From: a bacterium
GTDB taxonomy: Bacteria > Armatimonadota > UBA5829
NCBI GenBank assembly: GCA_021371935.1
Contig: JAJFVF010000009.1
Coordinates: 131,803-195,802 of the forward strand
Direction of reading: 5' to 3'
Length of the DNA: 64,000 nucleotides
In this document: in pieces, positions 28,595-38,103 of the stretch
How positions within the stretch are numbered: the first letter of the stretch is position 1
Layout of the letters: each line of letters starts with the position of its first letter
Position numbers and translations under genes: made by a program
Notes under the pieces: model-generated
Seen by the model: the letters and a program-made list of their open reading frames with translations, nothing else
The model's database searches: none
What the model was told of the DNA's origin: nothing

Positions 28595-28966
28595 TTGGTA
28601 GAGAAAATGCCGGTTTGGAAAATGCTAACTTCTAGTCGTTCATTGCGTTTTGCCTTTTTTGTGATTATTGTTCTTGCAATAGCTGTACAAATTATATGGT
28701 CAGCTTCATTAAGCGAGCTATACAATTTACTTTCAGGAAGTACAGTTGGTCTTAATGAAAAAGATGTGCGTTTTTATTTGGGTAAACCAACATTGATTGA
28801 GGAGCGTGGTGCAGTTTTCGTTTTCAAAGATTATCATCCAATTCCTACAGATAAGATTAATGCTGGCGAGAAAGTATTGATTTACAAAAAAATACGATAT
28901 TGTGCCTATGTATATATCGACCGTAATGACCATGTCAGATGTAATTTTATTGCGCGTAGATTTTAA
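28595..28966 (+). CDS. Small membrane BamE/SmpA-like protein, type Y (paralogue 6 of 6)
   Basis: 123 residues, one membrane helix (about 20-40), SLSELYNLLSGSTVG, then LNEKDVRFYLGKPTL and VLIYKKIRYCAYVYI, FIARRF. Close homologue of the 26772 protein. TTG start with GAGG 7 bp upstream; an ATG four codons later is the alternative. It follows the type X gene by 9 bp. Confidence 0.65.
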   Translation: MVEKMPVWKMLTSSRSLRFAFFVIIVLAIAVQIIWSASLSELYNLLSGSTVGLNEKDVRFYLGKPTLIEERGAVFVFKDYHPIPTDKINAGEKVLIYKKIRYCAYVYIDRNDHVRCNFIARRF

Positions 28967-29287
28967 TCATGACATTTCGGTATTTTGAGAACTTGGAAGC
29001 CATCTCACAAGTATCAAAGGACCAGTTTTTAGCAAATTTTGACATACCCAAAATGCCTTGTAAATGCTGCGAGGCAGATTCCTGGTCAATCTCGCTTTGC
29101 TAGTTTCTTAACGATTGGGCTAATCTAGTTTTGAAACAGCTTCCTTGTTCCCGAAACGGGGAGGCATAATGCCGAAGAAGAAAGCCTATCAATACAACCC
29201 GATATAACGCAATGAAATGGAAGAACTGCGATGCCGGGGTTACACCCCATCAAGATATAGCTATATAAAAAAAGAGAGGAGAATGAA
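28967..29287. other. Intergenic 321 bp before the second RHS gene
   Basis: No long gene. At 29169-29207 a 12-codon frame (MPKKKAYQYNPI) follows GGGGAGG, and further on GGGGT-TAC-ACCCC forms a short hairpin (about 29236-29248). These could be a leader or remnants of an earlier gene; neither is certain. Confidence 0.35.
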
Positions 29288-32200
29288 ATGAATCTCAGGT
29301 CATTGGTTTTTGTGCTTATTGTATCATGTGCATTTATTTTGCAGTCTGCTGGCTCTTTGTTGGCAGTGGATGAAAAGATCACTCCCACAAACAATAGGGT
29401 CATTGACAGGGAAGACAAAGAGTTCAATAACGCTATGCGGGTGTGGTATCAGCATCGTTATGAAGAAGGCGCAAATCTCCTCCAGAAGTTTGTGCAGGAC
29501 TACCCGGACAGCCGCTGGGCTGCCGAAGCAGTGATGCACATCGGTTGTCTGTGCGTATATCAAAAAAAATACGATGAGGCAAAAACGATTTTCAATAACT
29601 TGCTTGCAGAGCATCCAAATGATGAGATCGGAGTCAAGTGCAATCTGCGGCTCGGTAATATTGCCGAGGCAACGGCCGATTACAGCGAAGCTGTCAATAT
29701 GTATAATGCTGCTTTGCGTTGCCCAATGACTTGGGATCAATACAAATATCTTAATGAAAAACTCAAATATTCTGTTAGCGAAAAAGAGACCAGACTAATG
29801 CGGATCAATTGCGGGTCTGTGGCCCTGGCCGCATGCTTGGAAGCAATGGGTAAAGATAATGAAGCTGCAAAGGCAAAAGCTTTCGTTCCTGACCCGGAGG
29901 GTGATTCATTTTATAAGCTGCAATATGAATCGGCGTCGCTTGGAGTTGATGCCAAAGCTGTTGAGATGACAATAGACCAGCTCAAACAGGCAAAGCTGCC
30001 TGTAATAGGCCATGTAAATACAAATCACTTTATTGCCGTGCTAAGCATAAAAAATGGCATGGTTCGAGTTAAGGATTCTATAAAGGGCGAATATCTTATT
30101 TCGCTGTCTGATCTTAGTGTCAAATGGACAGGTAAGGCTCTCACATTCGATACATCGTCTGACCTACAGTCCCTTGACCTGGCAACATCACTTGAAACAC
30201 TGGGAGGCTGCTGTGGTGTTCCAAGTGGCAGAGGTGGTTGTGCTACCTGTCCAGGTGGCGCAAGCCAGGGTGGTAGTAGTGATGGTGGTAGTAGCGCTTG
30301 CGGTCCTTCGGGCTGTGGTGAAATTGTCTCGAGGGGTAGACCTACCCATGATGTCTGGCTGCTTCAGCAGGTGATAAAAGTAACTGATACACCGATATGG
30401 TATAATCCGGGGCGCGGCCCATCGCCGAGCTTTACGATAAATTATGACAACGACTATTCAAGCTCGGGCATCTTCGGCAGCGGCAGCAAAAGCATATTTG
30501 ATTCAAAAGTATACTTTTTGCCAAGCTCAAATGGAGTAAGCACAAAGCTTTCAGCTTCAATCACTTCTTCATCACCTGCCAATAATGGTAGTCTGAGTGT
30601 TATGTCGATCTCCGGCTTTCCGACGAGCGGAGCTGTGGTTGTGACTGACGGCACTAACGCCGAGGTAATTAAATACACCTCAACATCAGAAAACTCTTTC
30701 AACAATATCACTCGCGGTGCAAATCCTATAAGCGTTGATATGAATAGCCAAGATCAGAGTGTCTATTATTCTATAAACGATTTGCAGGTACATCGTGAAG
30801 ATACAAGAGAACTGGATTATCAGTGGAATACATCCAGCCTTAAGTATGTCACCAGTTCAGGTATCTATGGCGAGCTTATAGATGTTGATATGAGACAGCC
30901 CATGGATGATACAATCATGGGCAGAATTGTTGTTATTACACTAAGGAACGGAACCAAATACTATTATCTGTCTGCCAACGAGCCGATAACCACTCAGCAG
31001 GGGCGACTACAGATCATTGAGGATCCTATCGGGCCGCCTGTGACAACCCTTGGTTCAAGTATCAGTACATCGCAGCCGATAGATGGTGGTTCGATAGCTC
31101 TGACAAGCGCATCTCAACTTGCATCCAAGGGTGCAATAATGATTACAAACAGCTCCGACGAAAGTGAGATAATCACATACACGGCAATATCCGGCAATTC
31201 GATTATGAATATTACAAGAGGCGCTCAGGGTACGAGCAAGATAGCTGCAGTTGCAACTGATCCTGTAACACGACTTCTTCGCCTGACTATGAATTACAAT
31301 CAAAGCACTGGTGTAATTGAATCCATTACGGATGCCAACGGTCAAGACACTATCATAGGGACCCAAGGGCAAGACAGCAGTGAGCGAGTGACAAGCATTA
31401 CACTTCCGGATGATCCTCAGAGTCCCACCCAGGCTACTTTTACATATAGTCCTGAAGGTTTTTTGATAGAAAGCACAGATGCTGCAGGCGTTACATCAAG
31501 AATTGATCCTTATGGCGTGGTACATGGCACAAACGCCAGAACAACACTATCAGACGCAATATCGGCGCAAAGCCCAAGCAGTGGGGGGAATTTACAGGTT
31601 GCATCTACCGAGGGACTTCCATACACCGGCTGGGTCAAGATCGGCGGAGTTTTCGGTGAGGTCGTGAAATATAATAGCATTGATTATCAAGCGAATACAC
31701 TTAATCAAATTACGAGAATAAATCCGAGTGCACATGTTGCTGGGACATATGTTGAATATGCTATACCGTCCATCGGTGCGATCGAGACACCATCTATGAA
31801 GACATTCTTTGCATATCATACTATGGGATGGAATGACTACGGTGCTACTCCGGGCACAGAACTCTGGGCTACCTATGAACGTGGCCCTGGTGAGAGTTGG
31901 CCTGACATTTATAGTTCAGATGATAAGCCGACCTGGGGATACGCAATCAATAGTGAGCTGGAAGAATGGCTGTATCATTATCCGACTACTTATGATATCA
32001 ACGCACAGGTGTGGACCGGTGGAATTGCCAAACAATACTGGTTTAATAGCTCTGGTGGAAGTAGCGGGTATAATTTTGTCGCCTCAATGACAGATGCAGA
32101 AGGAAATTCAGTTGGATACACCTATGATGAACACCAAAACAGGACTGCAACAGCCGGAACTGGAGATGGTTCTACATACGAGTTTGATGATCATAGAATA

Positions 32201-33493
32201 GTGTCGAAATACGACACACGGGGTAACAAGTGGGTCAATACATATGATCCCAACACGAAGGACCTCACTGAAGTCAAATGTTACGACAGCAACACTTTGA
32301 GTCTTCTCAAGTATGTGCATAAAATGGACTATTCTTATGGCCTTGTTACCAAAACGGAGATTACAGATCCTGACAATCCGACAATGACGCTGCCTCAGAG
32401 CGAGACTTCCTATTTGTTCGACAGAAAGCCCGCATATACAGATACATACATTATGCATAACACTCTTGCCACTGCACCGATCAGCACTGAGATATACCTA
32501 AATGATGTGTCAGGCTTTCCAACAAGCGGATTGGTTCGCGTCGGCACAGAAATCATTGCCTATAGCAACAAGGATGCGACCTACAATAAGCTTACTGGTC
32601 TGACACGAGCGGTTCTGAACTCGACAACATATAATGCCAGCGTTGATGACCGCGTTTCTGCATTCAACCGCCAGGCTTTTCACTATGATGAAACATATAA
32701 CCAGGAAACGGAGAATCGAGGTTTCTTAACCTCGATAGAGCAGTTAACCGTTGATTCTACCGGCTCCATAGATTCAATATTTACTCGCTACAGATACGAT
32801 GGGAAAGGGCGTCGGGTAAAGGTTATAGATGCTAATGACAATGAAACCGACTATGAATATGATGATCTCGACCGGGTTACCCAAGTAACCAATCCTGACA
32901 GCACGACGAAGAAAACAGAATACACATGTTGCCATAAAATATGGGAAGAAGATGAGAATGGACATCGAGTATATTATGTCTATGATGCAAAAGGACGTCT
33001 AGTAAAAGAAGTGCAGTCAGGCGCATCAACTATTCTGCTATATCCCATAGATGATACACAGACGAATGTTACTGTAAACGATGGAAGCGTTCTGTCCAGC
33101 AGTGGAGCTGTTGTGATAGATAATGAGATTGTTGAGTATTCCAGTAATGTTAACAATATCCTTACTGTAAGCCAAAGAGGTGCTCAGAACTCAATTGCTG
33201 CCAGCCATGACTCGGCAAACGCGGTCGGAAAAGTTTCTGCAGCTGTATCATATGTATACGATCCAATCATACAAAATCGAAAAACAGGGCTCATAGATCC
33301 CGAAAACCATGAGACTACATACGACTACTACGTTAATAACAAGCTCAAGAAAATCAATTATCCCGATGGTACTTGGGAGCAGTATACATATGACGGCTCA
33401 GGAAACATGATTCGTAAGCTCTCAAGTAGTGGTATTGTCATTAATTACACCTATGATTCTGATGGGAAACTGCATAAGGAATCATCTATGTGA
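29288..33493 (+). CDS. Secreted RHS-type protein with TPR and C39-like domains, lacking core and tip
   Basis: 1401 residues. Signal peptide (1-27), TPR-like repeats (about 40-160), then a C39 peptidase-like domain with Cys175 (INCGSVALAACLE), His247 (NHFIAVL) and Asp263, the spacing of a bacteriocin-type cysteine peptidase. A Gly/Cys-rich linker beginning LGGCCG (about 300-345) follows. The rest has YD repeats interrupted by five copies of a 60-70-residue 'SGxxxIxxEIxxYxxxxxNxLxxxTRG' beta module. It stops in a YD repeat (INYTYDSDGKLHKESSM) with no RHS core. GAGAGGAG precedes the ATG. Confidence 0.8.
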   Translation: MNLRSLVFVLIVSCAFILQSAGSLLAVDEKITPTNNRVIDREDKEFNNAMRVWYQHRYEEGANLLQKFVQDYPDSRWAAEAVMHIGCLCVYQKKYDEAKTIFNNLLAEHPNDEIGVKCNLRLGNIAEATADYSEAVNMYNAALRCPMTWDQYKYLNEKLKYSVSEKETRLMRINCGSVALAACLEAMGKDNEAAKAKAFVPDPEGDSFYKLQYESASLGVDAKAVEMTIDQLKQAKLPVIGHVNTNHFIAVLSIKNGMVRVKDSIKGEYLISLSDLSVKWTGKALTFDTSSDLQSLDLATSLETLGGCCGVPSGRGGCATCPGGASQGGSSDGGSSACGPSGCGEIVSRGRPTHDVWLLQQVIKVTDTPIWYNPGRGPSPSFTINYDNDYSSSGIFGSGSKSIFDSKVYFLPSSNGVSTKLSASITSSSPANNGSLSVMSISGFPTSGAVVVTDGTNAEVIKYTSTSENSFNNITRGANPISVDMNSQDQSVYYSINDLQVHREDTRELDYQWNTSSLKYVTSSGIYGELIDVDMRQPMDDTIMGRIVVITLRNGTKYYYLSANEPITTQQGRLQIIEDPIGPPVTTLGSSISTSQPIDGGSIALTSASQLASKGAIMITNSSDESEIITYTAISGNSIMNITRGAQGTSKIAAVATDPVTRLLRLTMNYNQSTGVIESITDANGQDTIIGTQGQDSSERVTSITLPDDPQSPTQATFTYSPEGFLIESTDAAGVTSRIDPYGVVHGTNARTTLSDAISAQSPSSGGNLQVASTEGLPYTGWVKIGGVFGEVVKYNSIDYQANTLNQITRINPSAHVAGTYVEYAIPSIGAIETPSMKTFFAYHTMGWNDYGATPGTELWATYERGPGESWPDIYSSDDKPTWGYAINSELEEWLYHYPTTYDINAQVWTGGIAKQYWFNSSGGSSGYNFVASMTDAEGNSVGYTYDEHQNRTATAGTGDGSTYEFDDHRIVSKYDTRGNKWVNTYDPNTKDLTEVKCYDSNTLSLLKYVHKMDYSYGLVTKTEITDPDNPTMTLPQSETSYLFDRKPAYTDTYIMHNTLATAPISTEIYLNDVSGFPTSGLVRVGTEIIAYSNKDATYNKLTGLTRAVLNSTTYNASVDDRVSAFNRQAFHYDETYNQETENRGFLTSIEQLTVDSTGSIDSIFTRYRYDGKGRRVKVIDANDNETDYEYDDLDRVTQVTNPDSTTKKTEYTCCHKIWEEDENGHRVYYVYDAKGRLVKEVQSGASTILLYPIDDTQTNVTVNDGSVLSSSGAVVIDNEIVEYSSNVNNILTVSQRGAQNSIAASHDSANAVGKVSAAVSYVYDPIIQNRKTGLIDPENHETTYDYYVNNKLKKINYPDGTWEQYTYDGSGNMIRKLSSSGIVINYTYDSDGKLHKESSM

Positions 33494-33551
33494 TGTCAAC
33501 TGATCGGAGCAATAAATAACACTGATTGCACAGCAGGAGAAATGTTTGATG

Positions 33552-33594
33552 GCTCAGGCATATGGTGACAGCTTTCGGAAGCTAGTGCCTGAGC
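33552..33594. repeat. Large two-level inverted repeat
   Basis: GCTCAGGCA (33552-33560) pairs with TGCCTGAGC (33586-33594). Inside, AGCTT-TCGG-AAGCT (33570-33583) forms a second stem capped by a stable tetraloop. No T-run follows, so it is not a standard terminator. The rest of 33494-33704 shows a CTGTAA/TTACAG hairpin near 33674 and nothing else. Confidence 0.6.
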
Positions 33595-33704
33595 TACCTG
33601 TAATTAACTCGAAATTATAGCGTTGTCATAATTTGCTCAGCATAGATAATCATTACACAAGGTGAAAACCCTCTGTAAAAAAACTTACAGAATCTGACCT
33701 ATAA

Positions 33705-33905
33705 AAAGCACTCTTCTTCGAGCCTGATGCCTTAGTCCTATATTTCGAAGAAGAAGCAGCCAAGAGTGCCGGTAAGACAAGCAGAGTTAAGGGCTACAAG
33801 GTCAAGCTAAAATATGTGCCGCTCCAAGAAGAAGAGAAGAAGCTCAAGCGGCAGGCTATAGTACAGATTGTTCTCAAGGCTTTCCGACGTGACAAGCGGA
33901 AGTAA
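33705..33905 (+). pseudogene. Remnant of a basic recombinase-associated-like protein
   Basis: An open frame after the stop at 33702 encodes 66 residues with no usable start: FEPDALVLYFEEEAAK, then YKVKLKYVPLQEEEKKLKRQ and a basic tail ending RRDKRK. Small proteins with a 'V-x-Y-x-P-(V/L)-x-EEE' pattern and basic tail accompany serine recombinases in mobile elements; that link is from memory. It probably marks an element edge next to the RHS block. Confidence 0.4.
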
Positions 33906-34326
33906 ACAGACTTTGAAGCTGTTTTTGGTTACTCTTTGTAGGAACGACTTTGCCGTTTTCCCAGAGTGAAATAGTCGCAGAGGTAACACCTAAATGCTTT
34001 GCAGCTTCCTTTGTATTAAGCCCCAGGAGTTTTCGGCACATCCTTATTTTCTCCTCGTTATCCAAGGCAGAACAGTCGCCAAATGGGTTATAACCAAGGA
34101 ACTCAATTACATTTGGCATCACTTTTATTGTTGGGAAGAACTTGCCTTTCTCCCAATCTGATACTGAGCGATATGATACATCGAGCAGCCTTTCGACGTC
34201 TTTTAGGGTCAATCTCAAATCCAACCGCCGTTTTCTTATGTGCTCCCCAAGTGTCTTTGGATTGTGTGGATAGCACAATTGATGCGGTTTTTGAGCTTGA
34301 ATGACTATATGGCAAAATGGCAACAC
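33874..34326 (-). CDS. Double helix-turn-helix (XRE-type) regulator
   Basis: 150 residues with two HTH units. The first follows PKTLGEHIRKRRLDLRL (about 25-80), including LTLKDVERLLDVSYRSVSDWEKG. The second (about 95-145) is LNTKEAAKHLGVTSATISLWENG. The N-terminal CYPHNPKTLGEHIRKRR opening is common in a family of short XRE regulators. It starts with GTG; internal starts are possible. It overlaps the recombinase remnant by 32 bp on the other strand. It may control the adjacent restriction enzyme. Confidence 0.8.
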   Translation of the reverse strand: MLPFCHIVIQAQKPHQLCYPHNPKTLGEHIRKRRLDLRLTLKDVERLLDVSYRSVSDWEKGKFFPTIKVMPNVIEFLGYNPFGDCSALDNEEKIRMCRKLLGLNTKEAAKHLGVTSATISLWENGKVVPTKSNQKQLQSLFTSACHVGKP

Positions 34327-34549
34327 AACCAGGGCAAAATGTGGTGAAATTGCCGGTATGTTTCAGCTAAATGTTGTTCAATAATAGCGAACACGCAAAT
34401 GGTGTCAGGTGTTGGGGTTGCGCGTTCGGAGGCTTCGGCAGGGGGGTTGGCGGAGATTGGAATGATGTGCAAAATTTGCTGCTGGCCGAAGCAATGAAAA
34501 CTACTTATTTACGAGTTGGTTCAATACCAAATAAACAAATTTCAGTTTT

Positions 34550-37500
34550 CTATTTGTTATGCGGCCAGGGATAGGTATTGTCTTTGACAAGATTGTAATT
34601 GGCATCCAGCTTGGTTTCCAAGAGAAGTATGGCAGCTATGCGGCGGGCTATGTTGGTCACTTCCAGCGCTTCTTCGGGCTTTAGAGGGCGTTTGAGCAAG
34701 CCGAACTCGCGATAGCTGAGCCATTTTTTGATGACTTGATATCCGCCGATATGATAGTCCCAGACCCTGGCGGGAATGTTTTTCCAGTATGCCTTATTGT
34801 TGAGATAGACATCAAAAGTAGACTCGCCGAAACCGCATTTATCGCAGACTCCCCTAGATTCGAGCTTGCCTTTGCCGGGCATAGTCACTCCGTCTTTGCC
34901 AGAGTGCCCCCAACCTACCGTAAGAGCCAAGTCTCCGGCGTCCGGGTTCAGAGAATCTCCACAGGACGCCGTAAGCACGGCTATACTTTGAAGCTCGGGC
35001 ATGATCGAACCGGAAGTTACGCCTGGAACATCCTTTTCAGTATCCAGCAGTGCGGCAATCTTTGTGCCGAGTTCGGCTGAGGCGAAAAGCAAGTTTTTTG
35101 AGTTTGGCAGAGGTATACGCGGCCAGTCCTGACGGATGCCGTCTGCATTCTCGCTGAGATACAGAGGCGAGTAACCTATGGCAAGAACATGCATCCAAAT
35201 CAAACCGGCAATTTGAACATCCGAATCGGGATTGGAGATGCCGAGGCTACTGAGATAAGTACGCGCTTGTGGCGAAAGGTTTGCAGTTGAATTTTTACAT
35301 TCTGACAAAATTCCAGGAAGATCCATATTTGTGGTTGATGGGCAAGAAGAATTAGCAATAAAAACAGGGAAAGCTCCTGGATTGCGGCTAATGGTTTGCT
35401 TATCGAATAGACCAGACGATATAAATATCGGCACGCCTTCAGGTGATGATTGAACATTAGATCGGCTTATTATAAAAGTGTTGTTTCGCTTGCACTGTTC
35501 ATATAGTGAAGGGCGAGGCCTGTTCCAAAGTGGAGGAATAGCTGAGTAATAGCAATATCTTGTCTCGAATGGACGGACAAGATAAGGCATAATATGTTCG
35601 CATGAAAAGCTCTCGGTGCTTAGTAGCTTTTGCCTTGCAGACTTTGCATTGAATGAGCGTGTACTTATAGTCAATTTAGTCTCATAGGCAGCGAGTGAAT
35701 TCCAGTCAACACTTGGATCATAGTAGTCACGCATTCTATCAGCCAGTCGATCCTTGTCAATATCAATCAATGCACCGCCGCGACATTCCTCAAGACCAAC
35801 AAAAGCAGATTTACCTGCAAAAGCAGGCATGCTTGGCCACGCTCGATAATGCGACGCCACAACCCCCGGCCTGAATGAATATCTGTTTTCGGGCTTAGGC
35901 TCGGCTAATTGGTAGTATGCATTAAGGTCTGCATTTGCAAGGCTGTCTTTGACATCTTGGCGTTTGGTAACTCCCCAAAACTGCCGAAATCGGACAGCCT
36001 GATTATTAACTTCTGCACCTTTGCGGACCATCAAACCAATAGTGGTACCTAAGCGTATGCCTTCGCGATTATACTGCGTAGAAAAAACGCTTGGGTCCGG
36101 TTTGCCATCAGGGGTCAGCTTTCCGGTCTCCCGACTATCACCGTTCATACAATCAAACCATAATGAATCAAATCCATTGAGAAAGCGCTGACGCATAACC
36201 ACGTATGATGCATCACTCAGATAAGAGTAATTTGATATGTAGCAGACTATCCCTTTTCCGGTTTTCTCCGCAATTCTCCTTTCGGCCAAGCGGAAGAAAC
36301 GGATATACAAGTCATCCATATTGAACTTTTTAATGCCCCACTCAGAGATCAGACCCTCCTTGTACGGCTCGACAAGACCCTGCTCCTCTTTCGGACTTGT
36401 GCCCGCAAATGCGTTATACGGCGGATTCCCCAGAATCACTAAAATTGGCTTATCACGTTTAACCTCATCAGCGGCGTCACGCTCCTGTTCGAGTTCTGGC
36501 CAAAGCAGTTGGGTCTTGGGTTCCTGTGGAGGTTCCCAACCAGTGAGGGCATTGGTGAGATATACCCCGGCACGCTCGGAACCATCTTCTTTGAGCGGTG
36601 CGGACAAGCCTTGCAAAAACAAGCCAAGCTGCATGTGCGCAATAACAAACGGCGCGGGGAGAATCTCGAAACCAAAAACACGGGTGGTAGCGGCTTTCTT
36701 TATATCGTGGCCTATCAGGGCATCATTGCGCTTACTTTTAAGAGTCTTTTCTATGCGCTTGAGGACTTCCACCAGATATGCACCTGTGCCGCAGCAGGGG
36801 TCGAGTATATAGACACTCGGATCGGCAAGGCCGTCGGCAATATCCAACTCCTCGCGGAGAACGGTATCGACTCGCTCAACCATATATTCAATGATTTCAG
36901 GAGGGGTATACCATACGCCCATTTCTTTACGGAGTTCGGGATCGAATGCCTCAAGGAACGGCTCATAGAAATATTGAACAGCATGCTCCTCCTGGAAACG
37001 ATCAAAAAATACGGCACGGTCAACACGGTTAAGTGTCTCACCCGCCCAGGTCATGATGTCTTCCAATTGAAGCGGCCCGAGCTTTGACGGTGCGGATATC
37101 TGCTCAAAAAGTACCCGGATCATTGGGACATGCAGTGACCACTGAGCCATACGCCAGTCAAATCGGGCGGACGCGTTATCTTTGTTTTGTTTGCACCACA
37201 GCACCCATGCAGAAAAGAGGCCATAAAAGAGTGTCTGAACCAGGGTCGAACGGAAGAAATGCTCACCCTTTTCATCCTTGAACTGAAGACCTAGCGCCTC
37301 TTCCAACGCAGCACGAATTGACTTAAGCGCATCCATGTCTTTTGCTGATTCGATCCGCGCCTTGGCGTCACGAGCATATGAAGCAAGAAACCATGCAAGG
37401 TCTTTGGGGTCGGCAAGAGGGGCATTGCGCTGCATGACGCGCTTGAGATATTCTATGAACTGTTCGCCATACCGTTCTGCCATACTCCGCGGATGAGCTG

Positions 37501-37960
37501 CTTCACGCCAGAATTGCTCATGCGAATCAGCTATAGTGCAGCGCTCAAGATTTGTATGAATGCCGTTATCGCCGCGCTGAATGAGCAGGAAATCTCTGTA
37601 ATTGGTAACCAACACAAGGCCATAACGCTCCACGTAATCTTTGACCTGTTTGGTCTGTGAGATATGCAGCACATCCTCTGATGTGCCCTTTACTTCGATT
37701 GCACCGCGGGAAGGAATTTGATCAAAAACAGTATCTATGTCTGAATTCTTGCGCAATTGATCGGGTGTAAAAAGTCCGCCATCCGGCAAGCCTGCACCCT
37801 GATTGCGCAAGTTTATTACACAATTGACCTTGGGTTTGAGTGTCTTGCCGATTTCGTTTGAGAGATTGGCAAGAGCGCCGTAATACGAAGTCTCTGCAAC
37901 ATTTGCACCAGTTGCGTGTGCTGTGTAGAGTTCTCGAATATAGGTCTCAAATGGATTCAT
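34550..37960 (-). CDS. Type ISP/IIG-like restriction-modification enzyme
   Basis: 1136 residues combining cleavage and N6-adenine methylation in one chain. An N-terminal PD-(D/E)xK-like nuclease shows DGGLF (about 61) and AIEVKG (about 85). A helical linker follows, then a methyltransferase with motif I DPCCGTGAY (about 385) and motif IV NPPYNAF (about 509), preceded by GVWYTPPEII. The C-terminal part (about 650-1136) should be the target recognition domain. The helicase of full type ISP enzymes (about 1600 residues) is missing. ATG at 37960 follows GGGGGAG. The enzyme is consistent with phage defence. Confidence 0.85.
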   Translation of the reverse strand: MNPFETYIRELYTAHATGANVAETSYYGALANLSNEIGKTLKPKVNCVINLRNQGAGLPDGGLFTPDQLRKNSDIDTVFDQIPSRGAIEVKGTSEDVLHISQTKQVKDYVERYGLVLVTNYRDFLLIQRGDNGIHTNLERCTIADSHEQFWREAAHPRSMAERYGEQFIEYLKRVMQRNAPLADPKDLAWFLASYARDAKARIESAKDMDALKSIRAALEEALGLQFKDEKGEHFFRSTLVQTLFYGLFSAWVLWCKQNKDNASARFDWRMAQWSLHVPMIRVLFEQISAPSKLGPLQLEDIMTWAGETLNRVDRAVFFDRFQEEHAVQYFYEPFLEAFDPELRKEMGVWYTPPEIIEYMVERVDTVLREELDIADGLADPSVYILDPCCGTGAYLVEVLKRIEKTLKSKRNDALIGHDIKKAATTRVFGFEILPAPFVIAHMQLGLFLQGLSAPLKEDGSERAGVYLTNALTGWEPPQEPKTQLLWPELEQERDAADEVKRDKPILVILGNPPYNAFAGTSPKEEQGLVEPYKEGLISEWGIKKFNMDDLYIRFFRLAERRIAEKTGKGIVCYISNYSYLSDASYVVMRQRFLNGFDSLWFDCMNGDSRETGKLTPDGKPDPSVFSTQYNREGIRLGTTIGLMVRKGAEVNNQAVRFRQFWGVTKRQDVKDSLANADLNAYYQLAEPKPENRYSFRPGVVASHYRAWPSMPAFAGKSAFVGLEECRGGALIDIDKDRLADRMRDYYDPSVDWNSLAAYETKLTISTRSFNAKSARQKLLSTESFSCEHIMPYLVRPFETRYCYYSAIPPLWNRPRPSLYEQCKRNNTFIISRSNVQSSPEGVPIFISSGLFDKQTISRNPGAFPVFIANSSCPSTTNMDLPGILSECKNSTANLSPQARTYLSSLGISNPDSDVQIAGLIWMHVLAIGYSPLYLSENADGIRQDWPRIPLPNSKNLLFASAELGTKIAALLDTEKDVPGVTSGSIMPELQSIAVLTASCGDSLNPDAGDLALTVGWGHSGKDGVTMPGKGKLESRGVCDKCGFGESTFDVYLNNKAYWKNIPARVWDYHIGGYQVIKKWLSYREFGLLKRPLKPEEALEVTNIARRIAAILLLETKLDANYNLVKDNTYPWPHNK

Positions 37961-38062
37961 CGACTCCCCCGGCGACAAACAAGCGCCGATGATATGTTCG
38001 ACTTGGAATCAAAAAATCCCTTTGTAAAGATATGTATTCGGAAATCGCCATAGGTAAAATAG

Positions 38063-38089
38063 AAAAAGCCCCTCGCAACAGCAAGGGGC
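38063..38089 (-). terminator. Intrinsic terminator of ftsH
   Basis: On the minus strand GCCCCTTGC-TGTT-GCGAGGGGC is followed by TTTTTCTATTTT, just after the ftsH stop. Confidence 0.9.
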
Positions 38090-38103
38090 TTGAATAGACT
38101 ATA

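Noticed and set aside
29169-29207. 12-codon leader peptide before the second RHS gene
   Set aside because: Good purine run but spacing is short and nothing else supports translation; kept only as a note in the intergenic entry.
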